A stretch of 64,000 nucleotides of DNA, taken from Geodermatophilus sp. TF02-6 (GTDB taxonomy: Bacteria; Actinomycetota; Actinomycetes; Mycobacteriales; Geodermatophilaceae). The stretch lies in NCBI RefSeq assembly GCF_003319115.1, contig NZ_QOHF01000006.1, positions 62,001-126,000 of the forward strand, read 5' to 3'. The position numbers were made by a program, and so were the translations under genes. The notes beneath the pieces are model-generated. The model made no database searches, was not told the DNA's origin, and saw nothing but the letters and a program-made list of their open reading frames with translations. Below are positions 52,464 to 62,358 of this stretch, in pieces. Numbering within the stretch: position 1 is the stretch's first letter; every line of letters starts with the position of its first letter.

Positions 52464-55400
52464 ATGAGCGACTGGCACGTCGTCGGTCGCGACGGCGACC
52501 CGGCGCCCGGGGACCCGTCCCGGACCCGGGAGCTGGCCGCGCGGCTGCACCACCAGGCGGAACTGGCCGAGCGCAACACCGACCGGCTCCGCTCGGTGGC
52601 CGCCAACGAGGGCGCCCTGCGGATGGAGGGCGACTACGCTCCGAAATTCCGCGACGTGCTGACCGAGCTCCCCGACCAAATCGGCAAACTGGCCCGTGCC
52701 TACCAGGGCTGCGGGAATGCTGTGCTGACGTTCGCCGGTGACCTCGAGCGGGCCAAATCGCAGGCGGGCTCGGCGCTGCGCCAGGGCCGGGACGCAGATG
52801 ACCGCTACCAGGGCGCGATGCGGGAGATCCGGGCGGCGCTGCCGGATGACCGGGAACTCGCCTTCGCCTCGGGCCTCAGTCTGGCCACGCTCGAGGCCAG
52901 GATGATCGGCCTCGACGACGGCGTGAAGATTCAGGTGCGCGCCGCGGCGGCGCGCGCCCGCGACGCCGACACCGACCGCGACCGTGCCCGCCGGCTGGCC
53001 GATCAGGCGGCCGAGCTGCGGGGGGACGCCGAGCAGCGGTGCGTGGACGGCATCAACGAGGCCCTCGAAGGCAGCGGGATCAAGAACAAGTCGTGGTTCC
53101 GCAAGGCGTGGGACTTCGCCTCCGCGCCGTTCCGGTCCTGGGACGCCTTCGTCGAGCTGTGCAAGGTCGTCGCCCTCGTCGCCGGCGTCGCGGCGCTCTT
53201 CATCTCCGGCCCCATCGGGGCAGCCATACTCGCCGCCGCTCTCGTTACTGGTGCCGCCGTGGCCGCCGACACGGTGGCCAAGTACAGACGCGGGGAGGCC
53301 TCGCTGGGTGACGTCGCCCTCGAGGCTGTCGGGCTCATCCCCGCCGGCCGAGTCGTCGGGGCCGCCGGCAAGCTGGCCGGCAATGCCGCGCGGCTGGCAG
53401 GTGCGGCGCAGGGTCTGGCCCGTGGCCTCGGGACGGCGGGCCGGACGGTCGGCGGTGCGCTGCACGCCGTCGGTCGCAAGGCGGTGCCCGCCATCCGCAG
53501 CGGCATCACCTGGGTTCGGCGGAACGCGATTCCCACGTCCATGCGGAATGTCAGGGTCGACCCAATCGACGTCGCAAGTGGCGAGATGCTGCTCCAGCAG
53601 ACCGACGCCGAGCTGCCGGGGATGCTCCCGCTGGTGCTCACGCGCACGCACCTGTCGTCCTACCGGGTGGGCCGCTGGTTCGGCCCGTCGTGGGCGTCGA
53701 CGCTCGACCAGCGGCTCGAGGTCGACGGTGCCGGGGTCTGCTACGCCGCCGAGGACGGCACGCTGCTCGTCTACCCCCCGGTGCCCGCCGCAGGCCACGT
53801 GCTACCCGAGGAGGGTCCGCGCCTTCCCCTCGCCCGCACCGATGACGACACGTACACGGTCACCGACGATGAGCGCGGGCTCGTCCTGCACTTCGGGTCG
53901 ACGAGCGGACCGGACGCCGGCGTTCTGCCGCTGACCGCGGTGGTCGACCGCAACGGGCACCGCATCGACCTCGAATACGACGGGGACGGCACGCTCACCG
54001 AGGTCCGCCACTCCGGCGGCTACCGCGTCGCCGTCGACACCCGCAGCGGCCTGGTGACCGGGCTGCGCCTGCTCGGCCGTTCAGGAGACGTGGAGCAAGT
54101 CCTCGTCCGCTTCGGCTACGACGGGGCTCGGCGGCTGACCGACGTGGTCAATTCCTCTGGCGTCCCGCTGCGCTTCGGGTACGACAGCGCCGGGCGCATG
54201 ACCCAGTGGCAGGACCGCAACGGCACCCAGTACCGCTACGCCTACGACGCCTACGGCCGCTGCGTCCGCACCTCCGGTTCGGACGGCTGCCTCGACGGCA
54301 CGATCACCTATGACGTCGACAACCGCGTCAGCGTGGTGACCGACTCCCTCGGTCACAGCACCACCTACCACCTCAACGAGGCCCTACAGGTCATTCGCGA
54401 GGTCGACCCACTCGGGCACGCGACCGAGTCCGAGTGGGACCGCTACGACCGCTTGCTCGCCCGCACCGACCCACTCGGCCGGACCATTCGCTACGCCTAC
54501 GACGAAGCCGGCGATCTGACCTCGGTCGAGCGGCCGGACGGCAGCACGATCTCCGCCGCGTACGACGCGATGCGCCTGCCGGTCACCGTCATCGGGCCCG
54601 ACGGCGCCGTTTGGCGGCGGGAGTACGACGAACGCGGCAACCTGACCGCCGTCACTGACCCGATGGGGGCACGGACGTCGTACCTGTACGACGAGCTGGG
54701 CCGGCTGGTCGAGGTCATGGACGCCCTGGGTCACGTCCGCCGGATCGAGACCGATGCTGCCGGCTTGCCGGTCGCCGTCACCGACCCACTGGGGGCGACG
54801 ACCCGCTACGAGCGGGATGTCGCCGGTCGCGCCGCCACCGTGATTGACCCGCTGGGGGCGACGACCCGCTTCCGCTACACCGTCGAGGGAAAGCTGGCCT
54901 GGCGCGCCCTGCCGGACGGCGCGACCGAGCGGTGGTCGTACGACGGGGAGGGCAACCTGGTCGAGCACCTCGACGCGATGGGCTCTGCCACCCGCATCGA
55001 GGTCACGCACTTCGACCTGCCCGCCGCCCGCACCGCGCCCGACGGCGCCCGACTGGTGTTCTCCTACGACACCGAGTTGCGCCTGGTTGCCGTCACCAAC
55101 CCGCAGGGCCTCATGTGGCGGTACGAGTACGACGCCGCCGGCAACCTCGTGCGCGAGATCGACTTCAACGGCCGCGTCCTGCGCTACGCGTATGACGCCG
55201 GCGGCCAGCTCGTCGAGCGGGTCAACGGCGCCGGAGAGGTCACCCGCTTCGTCCGCGACCCGCTCGGCAACGTGGTGGAGCAGCGAGCCGAGGACGCCCT
55301 CGCGGTCTTCTCCTACGATCCCGCGGGCCGCGTCGTCCGCGCCACGAACGCCGACGCAGACGTCCGCTTCGAGCGTGACCCGCTCGGCCGGGTGCTGTCG

Positions 55401-57029
55401 GAGACGTGCAACGGCCGCAGCGTCGAGTCCACGTACGACGTGCTCGGCCGGCGGGTGCGCCGCCGGACGCCGTCGGGCGCGGAGAGCCTGTGGGAATATG
55501 ACGCCAACGACCGTCCTGTCGCCCTGCACACGGCGGGACACCGGCTGGACTTTAGCTATGACGCGGCGGGGCGAGAGATCGAGCGGCGCCTCGATACCGG
55601 CGTCGTCATCGCGCAGGACTGGGACGCCAACTCACAGCTGCTGGCGCAAACCGTCACGGCGCCCTCGCTCGACGATGCACGGCCTGAATCCGCGCGCCAA
55701 GCGCGGGTCGTGCAGCAGCGGAAGTACCACTACCGGGCCGACGGCTACATCACCCAGATCGACGACCTCCTGTCGGGAAGTCGGCGCTTCGACCTCGACC
55801 CGGTCGGCCGGATCACCGCGGTCACCGGGGCCGGCTGGACCGAACGGTACGCCTACGACTCGGCTGGGAATATCACAACTGGGTCCTGGCCTGCTTCTCC
55901 CGAGACGTTGAGTAGTGATGCTCAAGGCGACCGGGAGTACGCCGGCACGCAGATCCGCCGCGCGGGTGCGGTGCGATACGAACACGACAGCCAAGGACGT
56001 GTCGTGATCCGCCAACAGAAGCGCCTGTCCGCCAAGCCGCGCACCTGGCGGTACACATGGGACGGTGATGATCGCCTCGTCGCTGCCGAGACCCCCCAGG
56101 GAGAGCGCTGGCAGTACCGCTACGACTCCTTCGGTCGGCGTACGGCCAAGGAGCGTGTGGACCGGGCCTCAAACCAGGTGGAGGGACTTCACTTTGCGTG
56201 GGACGGCCTTCTGCTCGCCGAAGAGTTCACCAGCGCTCGCCCGTACCAATTACGCGTGCCTTCAATCAGCCGAGCCAGGTCATGGGACTGGTTTCCTGGG
56301 ACCTTCCAACCACTCTCGCAGTCCCTGCTGATGCGCTCTGTTGGTGATGAATCGGGTTCTCCACCGGTGCAGGAATTCCACCTGATCGTCACGGAACTCA
56401 GCGGCGCACCGGCCGAGCTGCTGAACGGCGACGGAGAGCCGATTTGGCAAGGCAAGTCGAGCCTCTGGGGAGATGCTGTCGGCCCAAGGGACAGGGATCG
56501 GGACTGTCCCCTCATGTTTCCGGGACAGTACTTCGACGGCGAAACGCAGCTCGCGTACAACCATCATCGCTATTACAGCATGGACAGTGCTCGTTACCAG
56601 AGCGACGACCCTATCGGCTTGAGGGGCGGGAGCAATGTATACAGCTATCCCAAGAATCCTTTTGCCGAGTCGGATCCTCTCGGTTTGACGCCGTGCCGGA
56701 ATAATAGGGCAGGCGCCGGAAATCCTGGCGCGCGGACCGACAGGATCGACCTGTCAGCAGCCGCCATGTACCCTGGGCGTCGCCTTCCACTTCAGCAAGG
56801 CCCTGCGGGGGCCATCCTCGTCAAAAGGGCCCCCGATGGGTCCATCACCAACTATGCCGTGTATGACAGCAGCGGCCTCATTATCAAGAGAGTTGATCTG
56901 ACCGGGCGACCGCATGCAGGAATTCCCACCCCGCATACCGTCGAATACCACCATGACGTCAACCCGCTGGGGAAAGTCTTCCCTCGCCAAGGCGACGTGC
57001 GGGCCGCCACACCCGATGAAATACCATGA
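52464..57029 (+). CDS. RHS-repeat polymorphic toxin with T7SS-type N-terminal domain and variable C-terminal toxin tip
   Basis: A 1521-residue protein. Residues 1-200 form a WXG/LXG-like helical domain (ELAARLHHQAELAERNTDRL; EGDYAPKFRDVLTELPDQIG). A hydrophobic stretch (about 235-272, VVALVAGVAALFISGPIGAA) follows. DUF6531 begins near 365 (IDVASGEMLLQQTDAELPGM). YD/RHS repeats of the type YDAAGNLVREIDFNGRVLRY run to about 1360. The RHS core border is YYSMDSARYQSDDPIGLRGG ... NPFAESDPLGL (1371-1409). The tip, residues 1410-1521 (GPAGAILVKRAPDGSI, VDLTGRPHAGIPTPHTVEYH, RAATPDEIP), resembles polymorphic toxin type 24; a nuclease role is a tentative guess. The tip DNA is AT-richer than the body, a sign of module exchange. 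Confidence 0.9.
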   Translation: MSDWHVVGRDGDPAPGDPSRTRELAARLHHQAELAERNTDRLRSVAANEGALRMEGDYAPKFRDVLTELPDQIGKLARAYQGCGNAVLTFAGDLERAKSQAGSALRQGRDADDRYQGAMREIRAALPDDRELAFASGLSLATLEARMIGLDDGVKIQVRAAAARARDADTDRDRARRLADQAAELRGDAEQRCVDGINEALEGSGIKNKSWFRKAWDFASAPFRSWDAFVELCKVVALVAGVAALFISGPIGAAILAAALVTGAAVAADTVAKYRRGEASLGDVALEAVGLIPAGRVVGAAGKLAGNAARLAGAAQGLARGLGTAGRTVGGALHAVGRKAVPAIRSGITWVRRNAIPTSMRNVRVDPIDVASGEMLLQQTDAELPGMLPLVLTRTHLSSYRVGRWFGPSWASTLDQRLEVDGAGVCYAAEDGTLLVYPPVPAAGHVLPEEGPRLPLARTDDDTYTVTDDERGLVLHFGSTSGPDAGVLPLTAVVDRNGHRIDLEYDGDGTLTEVRHSGGYRVAVDTRSGLVTGLRLLGRSGDVEQVLVRFGYDGARRLTDVVNSSGVPLRFGYDSAGRMTQWQDRNGTQYRYAYDAYGRCVRTSGSDGCLDGTITYDVDNRVSVVTDSLGHSTTYHLNEALQVIREVDPLGHATESEWDRYDRLLARTDPLGRTIRYAYDEAGDLTSVERPDGSTISAAYDAMRLPVTVIGPDGAVWRREYDERGNLTAVTDPMGARTSYLYDELGRLVEVMDALGHVRRIETDAAGLPVAVTDPLGATTRYERDVAGRAATVIDPLGATTRFRYTVEGKLAWRALPDGATERWSYDGEGNLVEHLDAMGSATRIEVTHFDLPAARTAPDGARLVFSYDTELRLVAVTNPQGLMWRYEYDAAGNLVREIDFNGRVLRYAYDAGGQLVERVNGAGEVTRFVRDPLGNVVEQRAEDALAVFSYDPAGRVVRATNADADVRFERDPLGRVLSETCNGRSVESTYDVLGRRVRRRTPSGAESLWEYDANDRPVALHTAGHRLDFSYDAAGREIERRLDTGVVIAQDWDANSQLLAQTVTAPSLDDARPESARQARVVQQRKYHYRADGYITQIDDLLSGSRRFDLDPVGRITAVTGAGWTERYAYDSAGNITTGSWPASPETLSSDAQGDREYAGTQIRRAGAVRYEHDSQGRVVIRQQKRLSAKPRTWRYTWDGDDRLVAAETPQGERWQYRYDSFGRRTAKERVDRASNQVEGLHFAWDGLLLAEEFTSARPYQLRVPSISRARSWDWFPGTFQPLSQSLLMRSVGDESGSPPVQEFHLIVTELSGAPAELLNGDGEPIWQGKSSLWGDAVGPRDRDRDCPLMFPGQYFDGETQLAYNHHRYYSMDSARYQSDDPIGLRGGSNVYSYPKNPFAESDPLGLTPCRNNRAGAGNPGARTDRIDLSAAAMYPGRRLPLQQGPAGAILVKRAPDGSITNYAVYDSSGLIIKRVDLTGRPHAGIPTPHTVEYHHDVNPLGKVFPRQGDVRAATPDEIP

Positions 57030-57100
57030 TGATCATTGTAGCCGGGCGACGTTTATACCGTTCCCAGGTTGTCGTATAGCGCGATGTCAGGAGGGGTGGA

Positions 57101-57481
57101 ATGACATCAGAGCGGATTCACTCCTTGGCGCGGTCCAGAAATTGGCAGGACCGCATGCGTGCCACAGCCTTGCTAGCTGAGTCCAGCAACGACGATGCGG
57201 TCATGCAGCTCCGTGATCTGTTGAACGACAAGGATCTCGCTGTAATCAAGGCAGCAGCGGGGACACTAGTGGTGAAGTGGGGGGTGAAGGGACTGGGCAT
57301 CGTCCTGGAAGCTTTGGCGAACGCCGACGACCAGGTGTCCGCCCATTTGCTGGACACCCTCAATGAACTCTGGTTTGAGGGGGTCGACGTGCCGGCGATG
57401 TGCAAGACCATTATGACGGGAAAGTCCACCGTGGCCTCCGCGAGCGCTCAGGATGTCCTGTCTGAGCTTGGAGCCACGTGA
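57101..57481 (+). CDS. HEAT-repeat protein, candidate immunity protein for the RHS toxin
   Basis: A 126-residue all-helical protein with three to four HEAT-like repeats (DRMRATALLAESSNDDAVMQ, LNDKDLAVIKAAAGTLVVKW, ALANADDQVSAHLLDTLNEL). The ATG follows TCAGGAGGGG. It lies 71 nt after the toxin tip and shares its lower GC, the usual position of a cognate immunity gene. The immunity function is inferred from context, not from sequence. Confidence 0.72.
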   Translation: MTSERIHSLARSRNWQDRMRATALLAESSNDDAVMQLRDLLNDKDLAVIKAAAGTLVVKWGVKGLGIVLEALANADDQVSAHLLDTLNELWFEGVDVPAMCKTIMTGKSTVASASAQDVLSELGAT

Positions 57482-57684
57482 ACGGGCGGCATAGTCGGCT
57501 TTCCCCTGTGAGCTAATGAAAGCTGCTGCCGTGGCAAGTGAGGCGATCGGCCGCGGCGTGGAAATGCCGAGAGCACGGGGACGCCGTACGTTGTCGGATG
57601 ACCAAGCCCCGCCATTGGCAGCGTCGTCGACACACCGTCAACTGCAACGGCTGCTGCATCGTGGGTCCTCGGCCGCGTGCCACT
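57482..57684. other. Convergent spacer, nothing convincing seen
   Basis: A 203-bp gap between the immunity candidate and the eccC stop. Open frames are present but have no recognisable protein, ribosome-binding site or codon pattern. No obvious terminator hairpin was found. Confidence 0.5.
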
Positions 57685-60600
57685 TCACAAGAGAGCGACC
57701 CGCACGAGCTGCTGGCGGGCAAAGGTTATGTAGCCGGCGCCGGGAGGGCTGGCGAAGAACTGGTCAGGCTCCAGGGAGAAACCGTGCTCGCGGGCGACCA
57801 GCGGGACGGTTGGGGTGAGCAGGAGCCGCGTGCCGGAGGTCAGGACCTCATTGGCCACCCGCATCAGTGAGCGTCGCTGGCCGTTGAGGACGGGTGTCGC
57901 GTCACCGACTAGCACCAGCGCCTGACGGCCGAGCGAGGCCGGGCTGGTGGCCTCCTCGAGCAGGGTCGACACGTCCGCCCAGTTCTCCTGCGACGGGGTC
58001 ACCGTGATCTGTTCGAAGTCGTCGACTACGACCGCGTAGCGGTCCTCACCGAAGTCGGCCACGGCCTCCCGCAGCTCGGCGTCCGTGACGGTCGTGCCGA
58101 CGACCGCACGCACCCCAAGATCGGTGTCTACCAACGTGGCCAGGGGGGATCGGGGCGGCGCGACGACAAGCACGTCGACCCCGACGCAGCGGAGGCCGGT
58201 GATCACGGTCAGCGCGGCGGTGCTCCGGCCCGAGCCGGCCGGACCGGAGACGAGCATGGTGTGCGGCCCGGCGCCGAAGAAGTCGACCCCGATCGTCTCG
58301 ACCTCCGGCCCGCCGACACCGAGCGGAATCCAGGTGGGCGAGGGCAGCGGCGAGGGCAGGCACAGCTCGTCCAGCGACACCCGCACGGGTAGGGACGGAA
58401 ACTGCTTGGGCAACAGCTCGGCAGGCGCCAGGCCGACCAGTTCGCTAGGCGACCGCGAGGGTCGGCACACCTGCACGTGGTCCCCGCTCGCGGCGTCGAC
58501 GGCCCGACCGGGCAGCACCGGCGGGCTCACCGTTCCCGAGGGCAGGTATGCGCGGCGGGTCTCCTCCTTGGGAAAGGGCAGCAGCAGCCGCCGGGAGTAG
58601 AGGTCGGGTACCCGGCTGGACAGCATGGCCTGGCCCCCGACGGCGACGACGTGCACGCCGACCGGCGGGCCAGCGGTGATGACTCCGCGCAGCATCTTCA
58701 GCAGCGACGTCTCGACGAAGGCCGGGTCGGTGCGGTTCTCGAAGTGCTCCCACCCGTCGATCACACAGACGATCCACGGGTCCGCGCCGGAACCGGCTAC
58801 CTTCCGCCGTTGTACCTCGCCGTCCAGCCAGGTGACCAGGCGGCGGACCCGGTCCGGCTCGGCCGGGGAGAAGACACCACCGCAGTGCGGCAGCTCGGCG
58901 TAGGCGGCCAAGCCCGCCGGCTGGTGCTCGAAGAGGTAGAGGTGTGCCTGGTCGGGACGGAACCGCCGCGCCAGGCTCTCCACCAGGGCACGGACGAACG
59001 TCGTCCGACCCGACTGGGGGCCACCGGCCACCAGCAGCCGGTCGGTGCCGGCCAGGTCCAGCGCCGCCGGCGGCTGTGCCTGGTCGTCGGGATCGTCGGC
59101 GAGTCCGAACGGCACTGCCGTCGCTGCTGCCGCAGCGGTGGCCCGGCAGGACAGCTCCTCCAGCCCGAGGTGGGCGGGCAGTGGCGGCTGCAGCGGGCGG
59201 TGCGGCGCGGGCAGGCCGAGGCGGCGGGCGGCCTCCTCGATGGCGGCGATGGCCAGCTGCTGGTCGGTCACCGCACCACCGGCGGCGGAGGGCTCCTGCG
59301 GCCGGGGCGCGCCGAGCGCGGCCCACTCCACGATGCGCACCCGTGCCGGCTGGGCCCCGGCCACCGGCGGGGGGTCACCCAGGTAGCCGGACTGGAACAG
59401 CCGCGGTGTGCGGGTCTCGTCCTTGGTGCACAGGATCATGCCGCGCCCTCGCAGCCGGCCGGGGATCACCGCGGCGTCCGGCACGCCGAGGACCTCGACG
59501 CTGTCGGCGGGCTCGTTCTGCCGCAGCGTGACGCGCAGGTCGATGTTGTTCTTCAGCTCCGCCGACAGCTTGCCCTGCAGCGACTGGGTGGCGAGCACCA
59601 GGTGCATGCCGAGCGACCGGCCCTTGGCGGCGACGTTGACGAGCTCCCGCAGGAAGTCCGGCGAGACCTCCAGCACCCGCGCGAACTCGTCGAACACCAT
59701 GACCAGCCGCGGCAACGCGGGCAGCGCCGCATCTCCGCAGCGGGCGCGGCAGTACTCGTCGATCTCCCCGCCGTAGCGGGCGAGCAGAGACTCGCGGCGG
59801 CGGACCTCCGCCCGCACGGAGGCCAGCACGCGGATTGCGGCGGCCTCGTCGAAGACGTCGGCGGGTGTCTCCCCCGTCGAGCGGATCAGCCCCACCACCT
59901 GGGGGCAGTCCTCGAAGGGCAGGAACGCGCTGCCGCCCTTGAAGTCAACGAGGACCAGGTCCAGTTCGTCGGATCGGTTCGACAGCAGCAGCGAGGTCAC
60001 CAGGGTCTGCAGGAGGATGCTCTTGCCTGCACCGGTAGCGCCGCCGAGCATCGTGTGCGGTCCCTGACCTGCGAGGTCGACCGTCACCAGCCCCGAGGCG
60101 TCGGCGCCCAGTGGCACCTCGGTGGTCGGTCCGGGCAGCTCCCGCCACAGCTCGAGCACGTCCTCGGCCGTGGGTGCGCCCATGCCCAGCAGGTCGAGGA
60201 AGCGCACGGGGTAGGGGACGGCGGCCTCCGCGCCGGCAAGAGTGAGTCGGTCGCGCATCGGCGCCACCGCACGGGCCAGTCGTTCCGCCGTTGCGTGATC
60301 GACCCCCTCGGGCCGGATCGTTGTCGTCCGGTCGTCCCGGCTGCGTGTGAGCCGCAGGACCGTGCCCTCGAGCTCGCACAGACCGCGGCACTCGTTCATG
60401 TCGTGTCGATCGACGCAGATCGTGTAGACCCCCACCGACGGACCGTCGCGCAGCACCTCCTTCATCCCGGACAGCCGGCGCAGCTCGAGCGCACCGTCGA
60501 GCACCACGACCACCTCGTCGGTGAAGCGGACGTCGAATGCGGTGCCGCGGGCCGCCGTCCGTGTGGCCACGAGTGTCTTGAGCTCGGCGATCCGCGCCGT

Positions 60601-62193
60601 GCGGGTCGCCGCAGTGTTGCCCACCCAGCACGGTGACGAGCCGGCCTCCCCGGCGTCGAGATGCGGCAGCCAGCGGGTCCAGGCCAGTTCCTCGCCGTCT
60701 CCAGAGCTGATGACGACCAGCCGCAGGTCGTCCGGGCTGCGCAGGGTGCCCAACTGCACGAGCAGCCAGCGCAGCAGCGCGGCCGCCGGCCCGGCCGAGC
60801 CGACGACGCCCAGCACCCCGATCGTCCGCAGGTCGACGGTGACGGGGACGTCGTGCAGCACCGGCGGTTCGAACCCCGTCCATGGCTGACCCCGGAGGTC
60901 CACCGACGCCGGCTCGTCGGCCAGGCCCACGCGCAGCACCAGTCCGTCCGGCGAGTCGGCGTTGCGCGGCCACAGCCCCCGGGCGGCGCCGGTCGCCGCG
61001 AGAGTGAGGTCGACCGGGTCCGGGGCCAGCGCCCGGCGCAGCGCCTCCTCCTCGGCGACGTGCGCGGTCAGCCGCTGTGTGACCGCCTGTTGCGCAGCGG
61101 CTCGCTCGCGGTCGTTGGCCCGGCGCTGGCGCCGGTCGGACCACGCGGTGAGCAGGACGGTCACCGGTCCCAGCAGCGCGAACAGCAGCATGGCGGGGTG
61201 CCCCAGGGCGAGGGCCAGGGTAACGCCGAGAGCCAGGGGAACGAGGACGCCGATGACCAGCGTGCTGGCGGTTCGCGCCGGGCTGTGGACCGACACCGGC
61301 AGGTCCACCGCGGTGCGGAGCACAGCCGGGGCCGGGGCGAACGCGCGGTTGAACTCCAACCGCCCGTCCGAGCTGCGGGCGGTGCGCAGCGGGGCGGATC
61401 CGGACACCCACTGCAGCCGGTTCCCGCCGATCTCCACCACGCTGTCGCGGTTCAATGTCACGGGTCCGGTGTCGGCGTCTCCGTCGACCCTCGTGCCGTT
61501 GGTCGAGCCCACGTCGGTGAGGGTGGCCTCGCCGTCGCGTCGGACATCGAGCTGCGCATGCCGCCGGGAGACGTCCCCGTCGTGCAGCAGGACCGCCGCT
61601 GCGGTCTCCCGCCCGATCAGGTGGCCACCGGGCGGTAGCCAGACCGCGGTTCGGGCGTCACAGCCCGCAACGACGCGGAGAGCACCGACGACGCCGTCCG
61701 GAAGAGTTCGCGGATTCGACGCCGGCGCACCGACGCTGATCGTCGCGCCCTGCAACAAGGGGCTCGTTCCCAGGGTGCCTGTTGGATCCACGGCCTGGGA
61801 GCCCACGTAGCACCGCCGCGTCCCGACGCGGACAGGCAGCGCGGACAGCAGGGAGGCCACACTGGTCGCCGCCTGTGCCCGGACCTCGACGTCCTGGACG
61901 AAGCCGGTGTCCGTGTCATGCACGGTCAGCCGCATGACCCAGGGGCGCTGCCTTGCGGTGTCGTCCTCCGGCGGCGCAGGACCGGGTTCCGAACGCCGAA
62001 GGCCCTCCACGTAGCGGTGCGCCAACTTCGTCGACGAATGACCGTTCCGGCCGCTTCGCACCGGGGTGTCCGCACGTCTACGTGTCCTGACGTGTCCACC
62101 GCGGGGTGGTCCCGACCGGCTGAGCAGGAAGGCCACGGCCGCACCCGCGGCGAGGCTGGTGATGGTGATGGCGATGGCGACAGCGACCGTCAT
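57685..62193 (-). CDS. eccC: EccC-type type VII secretion ATPase with FHA domain (FtsK/SpoIIIE family)
   Basis: A 1502-residue motor protein. The ATG at 62193 (MTVAVAIAITITSLAAGAAV) begins with a membrane helix. An FHA domain (about 170-260: GHLIGRETAAAVLLHDGDVS, SRRHAQL, DVGSTNGTRVDG) follows, then a second pair of helices (about 310-350, LVIGVLVPLALGVTLALALG). There are three ATPase domains with P-loops GATGAGKSILLQ (about 716), GGPQSGRTTFVRA (about 1056) and GPAGSGRSTAALT (about 1318). Only the first keeps a classic GKS; the others have GRT/GRS, as is common in EccC. FHA binds phosphothreonine, a possible link to the nearby kinase. No eccB, eccD, eccE or mycP gene is in the window. Confidence 0.93.
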   Translation of the reverse strand: MTVAVAIAITITSLAAGAAVAFLLSRSGPPRGGHVRTRRRADTPVRSGRNGHSSTKLAHRYVEGLRRSEPGPAPPEDDTARQRPWVMRLTVHDTDTGFVQDVEVRAQAATSVASLLSALPVRVGTRRCYVGSQAVDPTGTLGTSPLLQGATISVGAPASNPRTLPDGVVGALRVVAGCDARTAVWLPPGGHLIGRETAAAVLLHDGDVSRRHAQLDVRRDGEATLTDVGSTNGTRVDGDADTGPVTLNRDSVVEIGGNRLQWVSGSAPLRTARSSDGRLEFNRAFAPAPAVLRTAVDLPVSVHSPARTASTLVIGVLVPLALGVTLALALGHPAMLLFALLGPVTVLLTAWSDRRQRRANDRERAAAQQAVTQRLTAHVAEEEALRRALAPDPVDLTLAATGAARGLWPRNADSPDGLVLRVGLADEPASVDLRGQPWTGFEPPVLHDVPVTVDLRTIGVLGVVGSAGPAAALLRWLLVQLGTLRSPDDLRLVVISSGDGEELAWTRWLPHLDAGEAGSSPCWVGNTAATRTARIAELKTLVATRTAARGTAFDVRFTDEVVVVLDGALELRRLSGMKEVLRDGPSVGVYTICVDRHDMNECRGLCELEGTVLRLTRSRDDRTTTIRPEGVDHATAERLARAVAPMRDRLTLAGAEAAVPYPVRFLDLLGMGAPTAEDVLELWRELPGPTTEVPLGADASGLVTVDLAGQGPHTMLGGATGAGKSILLQTLVTSLLLSNRSDELDLVLVDFKGGSAFLPFEDCPQVVGLIRSTGETPADVFDEAAAIRVLASVRAEVRRRESLLARYGGEIDEYCRARCGDAALPALPRLVMVFDEFARVLEVSPDFLRELVNVAAKGRSLGMHLVLATQSLQGKLSAELKNNIDLRVTLRQNEPADSVEVLGVPDAAVIPGRLRGRGMILCTKDETRTPRLFQSGYLGDPPPVAGAQPARVRIVEWAALGAPRPQEPSAAGGAVTDQQLAIAAIEEAARRLGLPAPHRPLQPPLPAHLGLEELSCRATAAAAATAVPFGLADDPDDQAQPPAALDLAGTDRLLVAGGPQSGRTTFVRALVESLARRFRPDQAHLYLFEHQPAGLAAYAELPHCGGVFSPAEPDRVRRLVTWLDGEVQRRKVAGSGADPWIVCVIDGWEHFENRTDPAFVETSLLKMLRGVITAGPPVGVHVVAVGGQAMLSSRVPDLYSRRLLLPFPKEETRRAYLPSGTVSPPVLPGRAVDAASGDHVQVCRPSRSPSELVGLAPAELLPKQFPSLPVRVSLDELCLPSPLPSPTWIPLGVGGPEVETIGVDFFGAGPHTMLVSGPAGSGRSTAALTVITGLRCVGVDVLVVAPPRSPLATLVDTDLGVRAVVGTTVTDAELREAVADFGEDRYAVVVDDFEQITVTPSQENWADVSTLLEEATSPASLGRQALVLVGDATPVLNGQRRSLMRVANEVLTSGTRLLLTPTVPLVAREHGFSLEPDQFFASPPGAGYITFARQQLVRVALL

Positions 62194-62344
62194 GCGACCC
62201 CCCGTCGACACGGAGACAGCTACGGAGTGTGGCGCAGTGAGGTGCGGCCCAACAGATCCGCGGCAACCGCTCCCTGCGGCCAGTCTCTGCGGCCAGCGCC
62301 ATGTTGAGCGCCACCCCAGTCGGCTCGAGCGGTTACCGGCCCGC

Positions 62345-62358
62345 ATTCCACGTGGAAC
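62345..62358. promoter_or_regulatory. parS: parS-like palindrome near eccC
   Basis: ATTCCACGTGGAAC keeps the perfect 12-bp core TTCCACGTGGAA with one outer mismatch to the other four sites. It lies in non-coding DNA about 150 bp upstream of eccC and 47 kb from parAB. Confidence 0.65.

Noticed and set aside
57516-57870. Small plus-strand frames after the immunity gene as a second immunity protein
   Set aside because: No ribosome-binding site, odd composition, and overlap with the 3' end of eccC.
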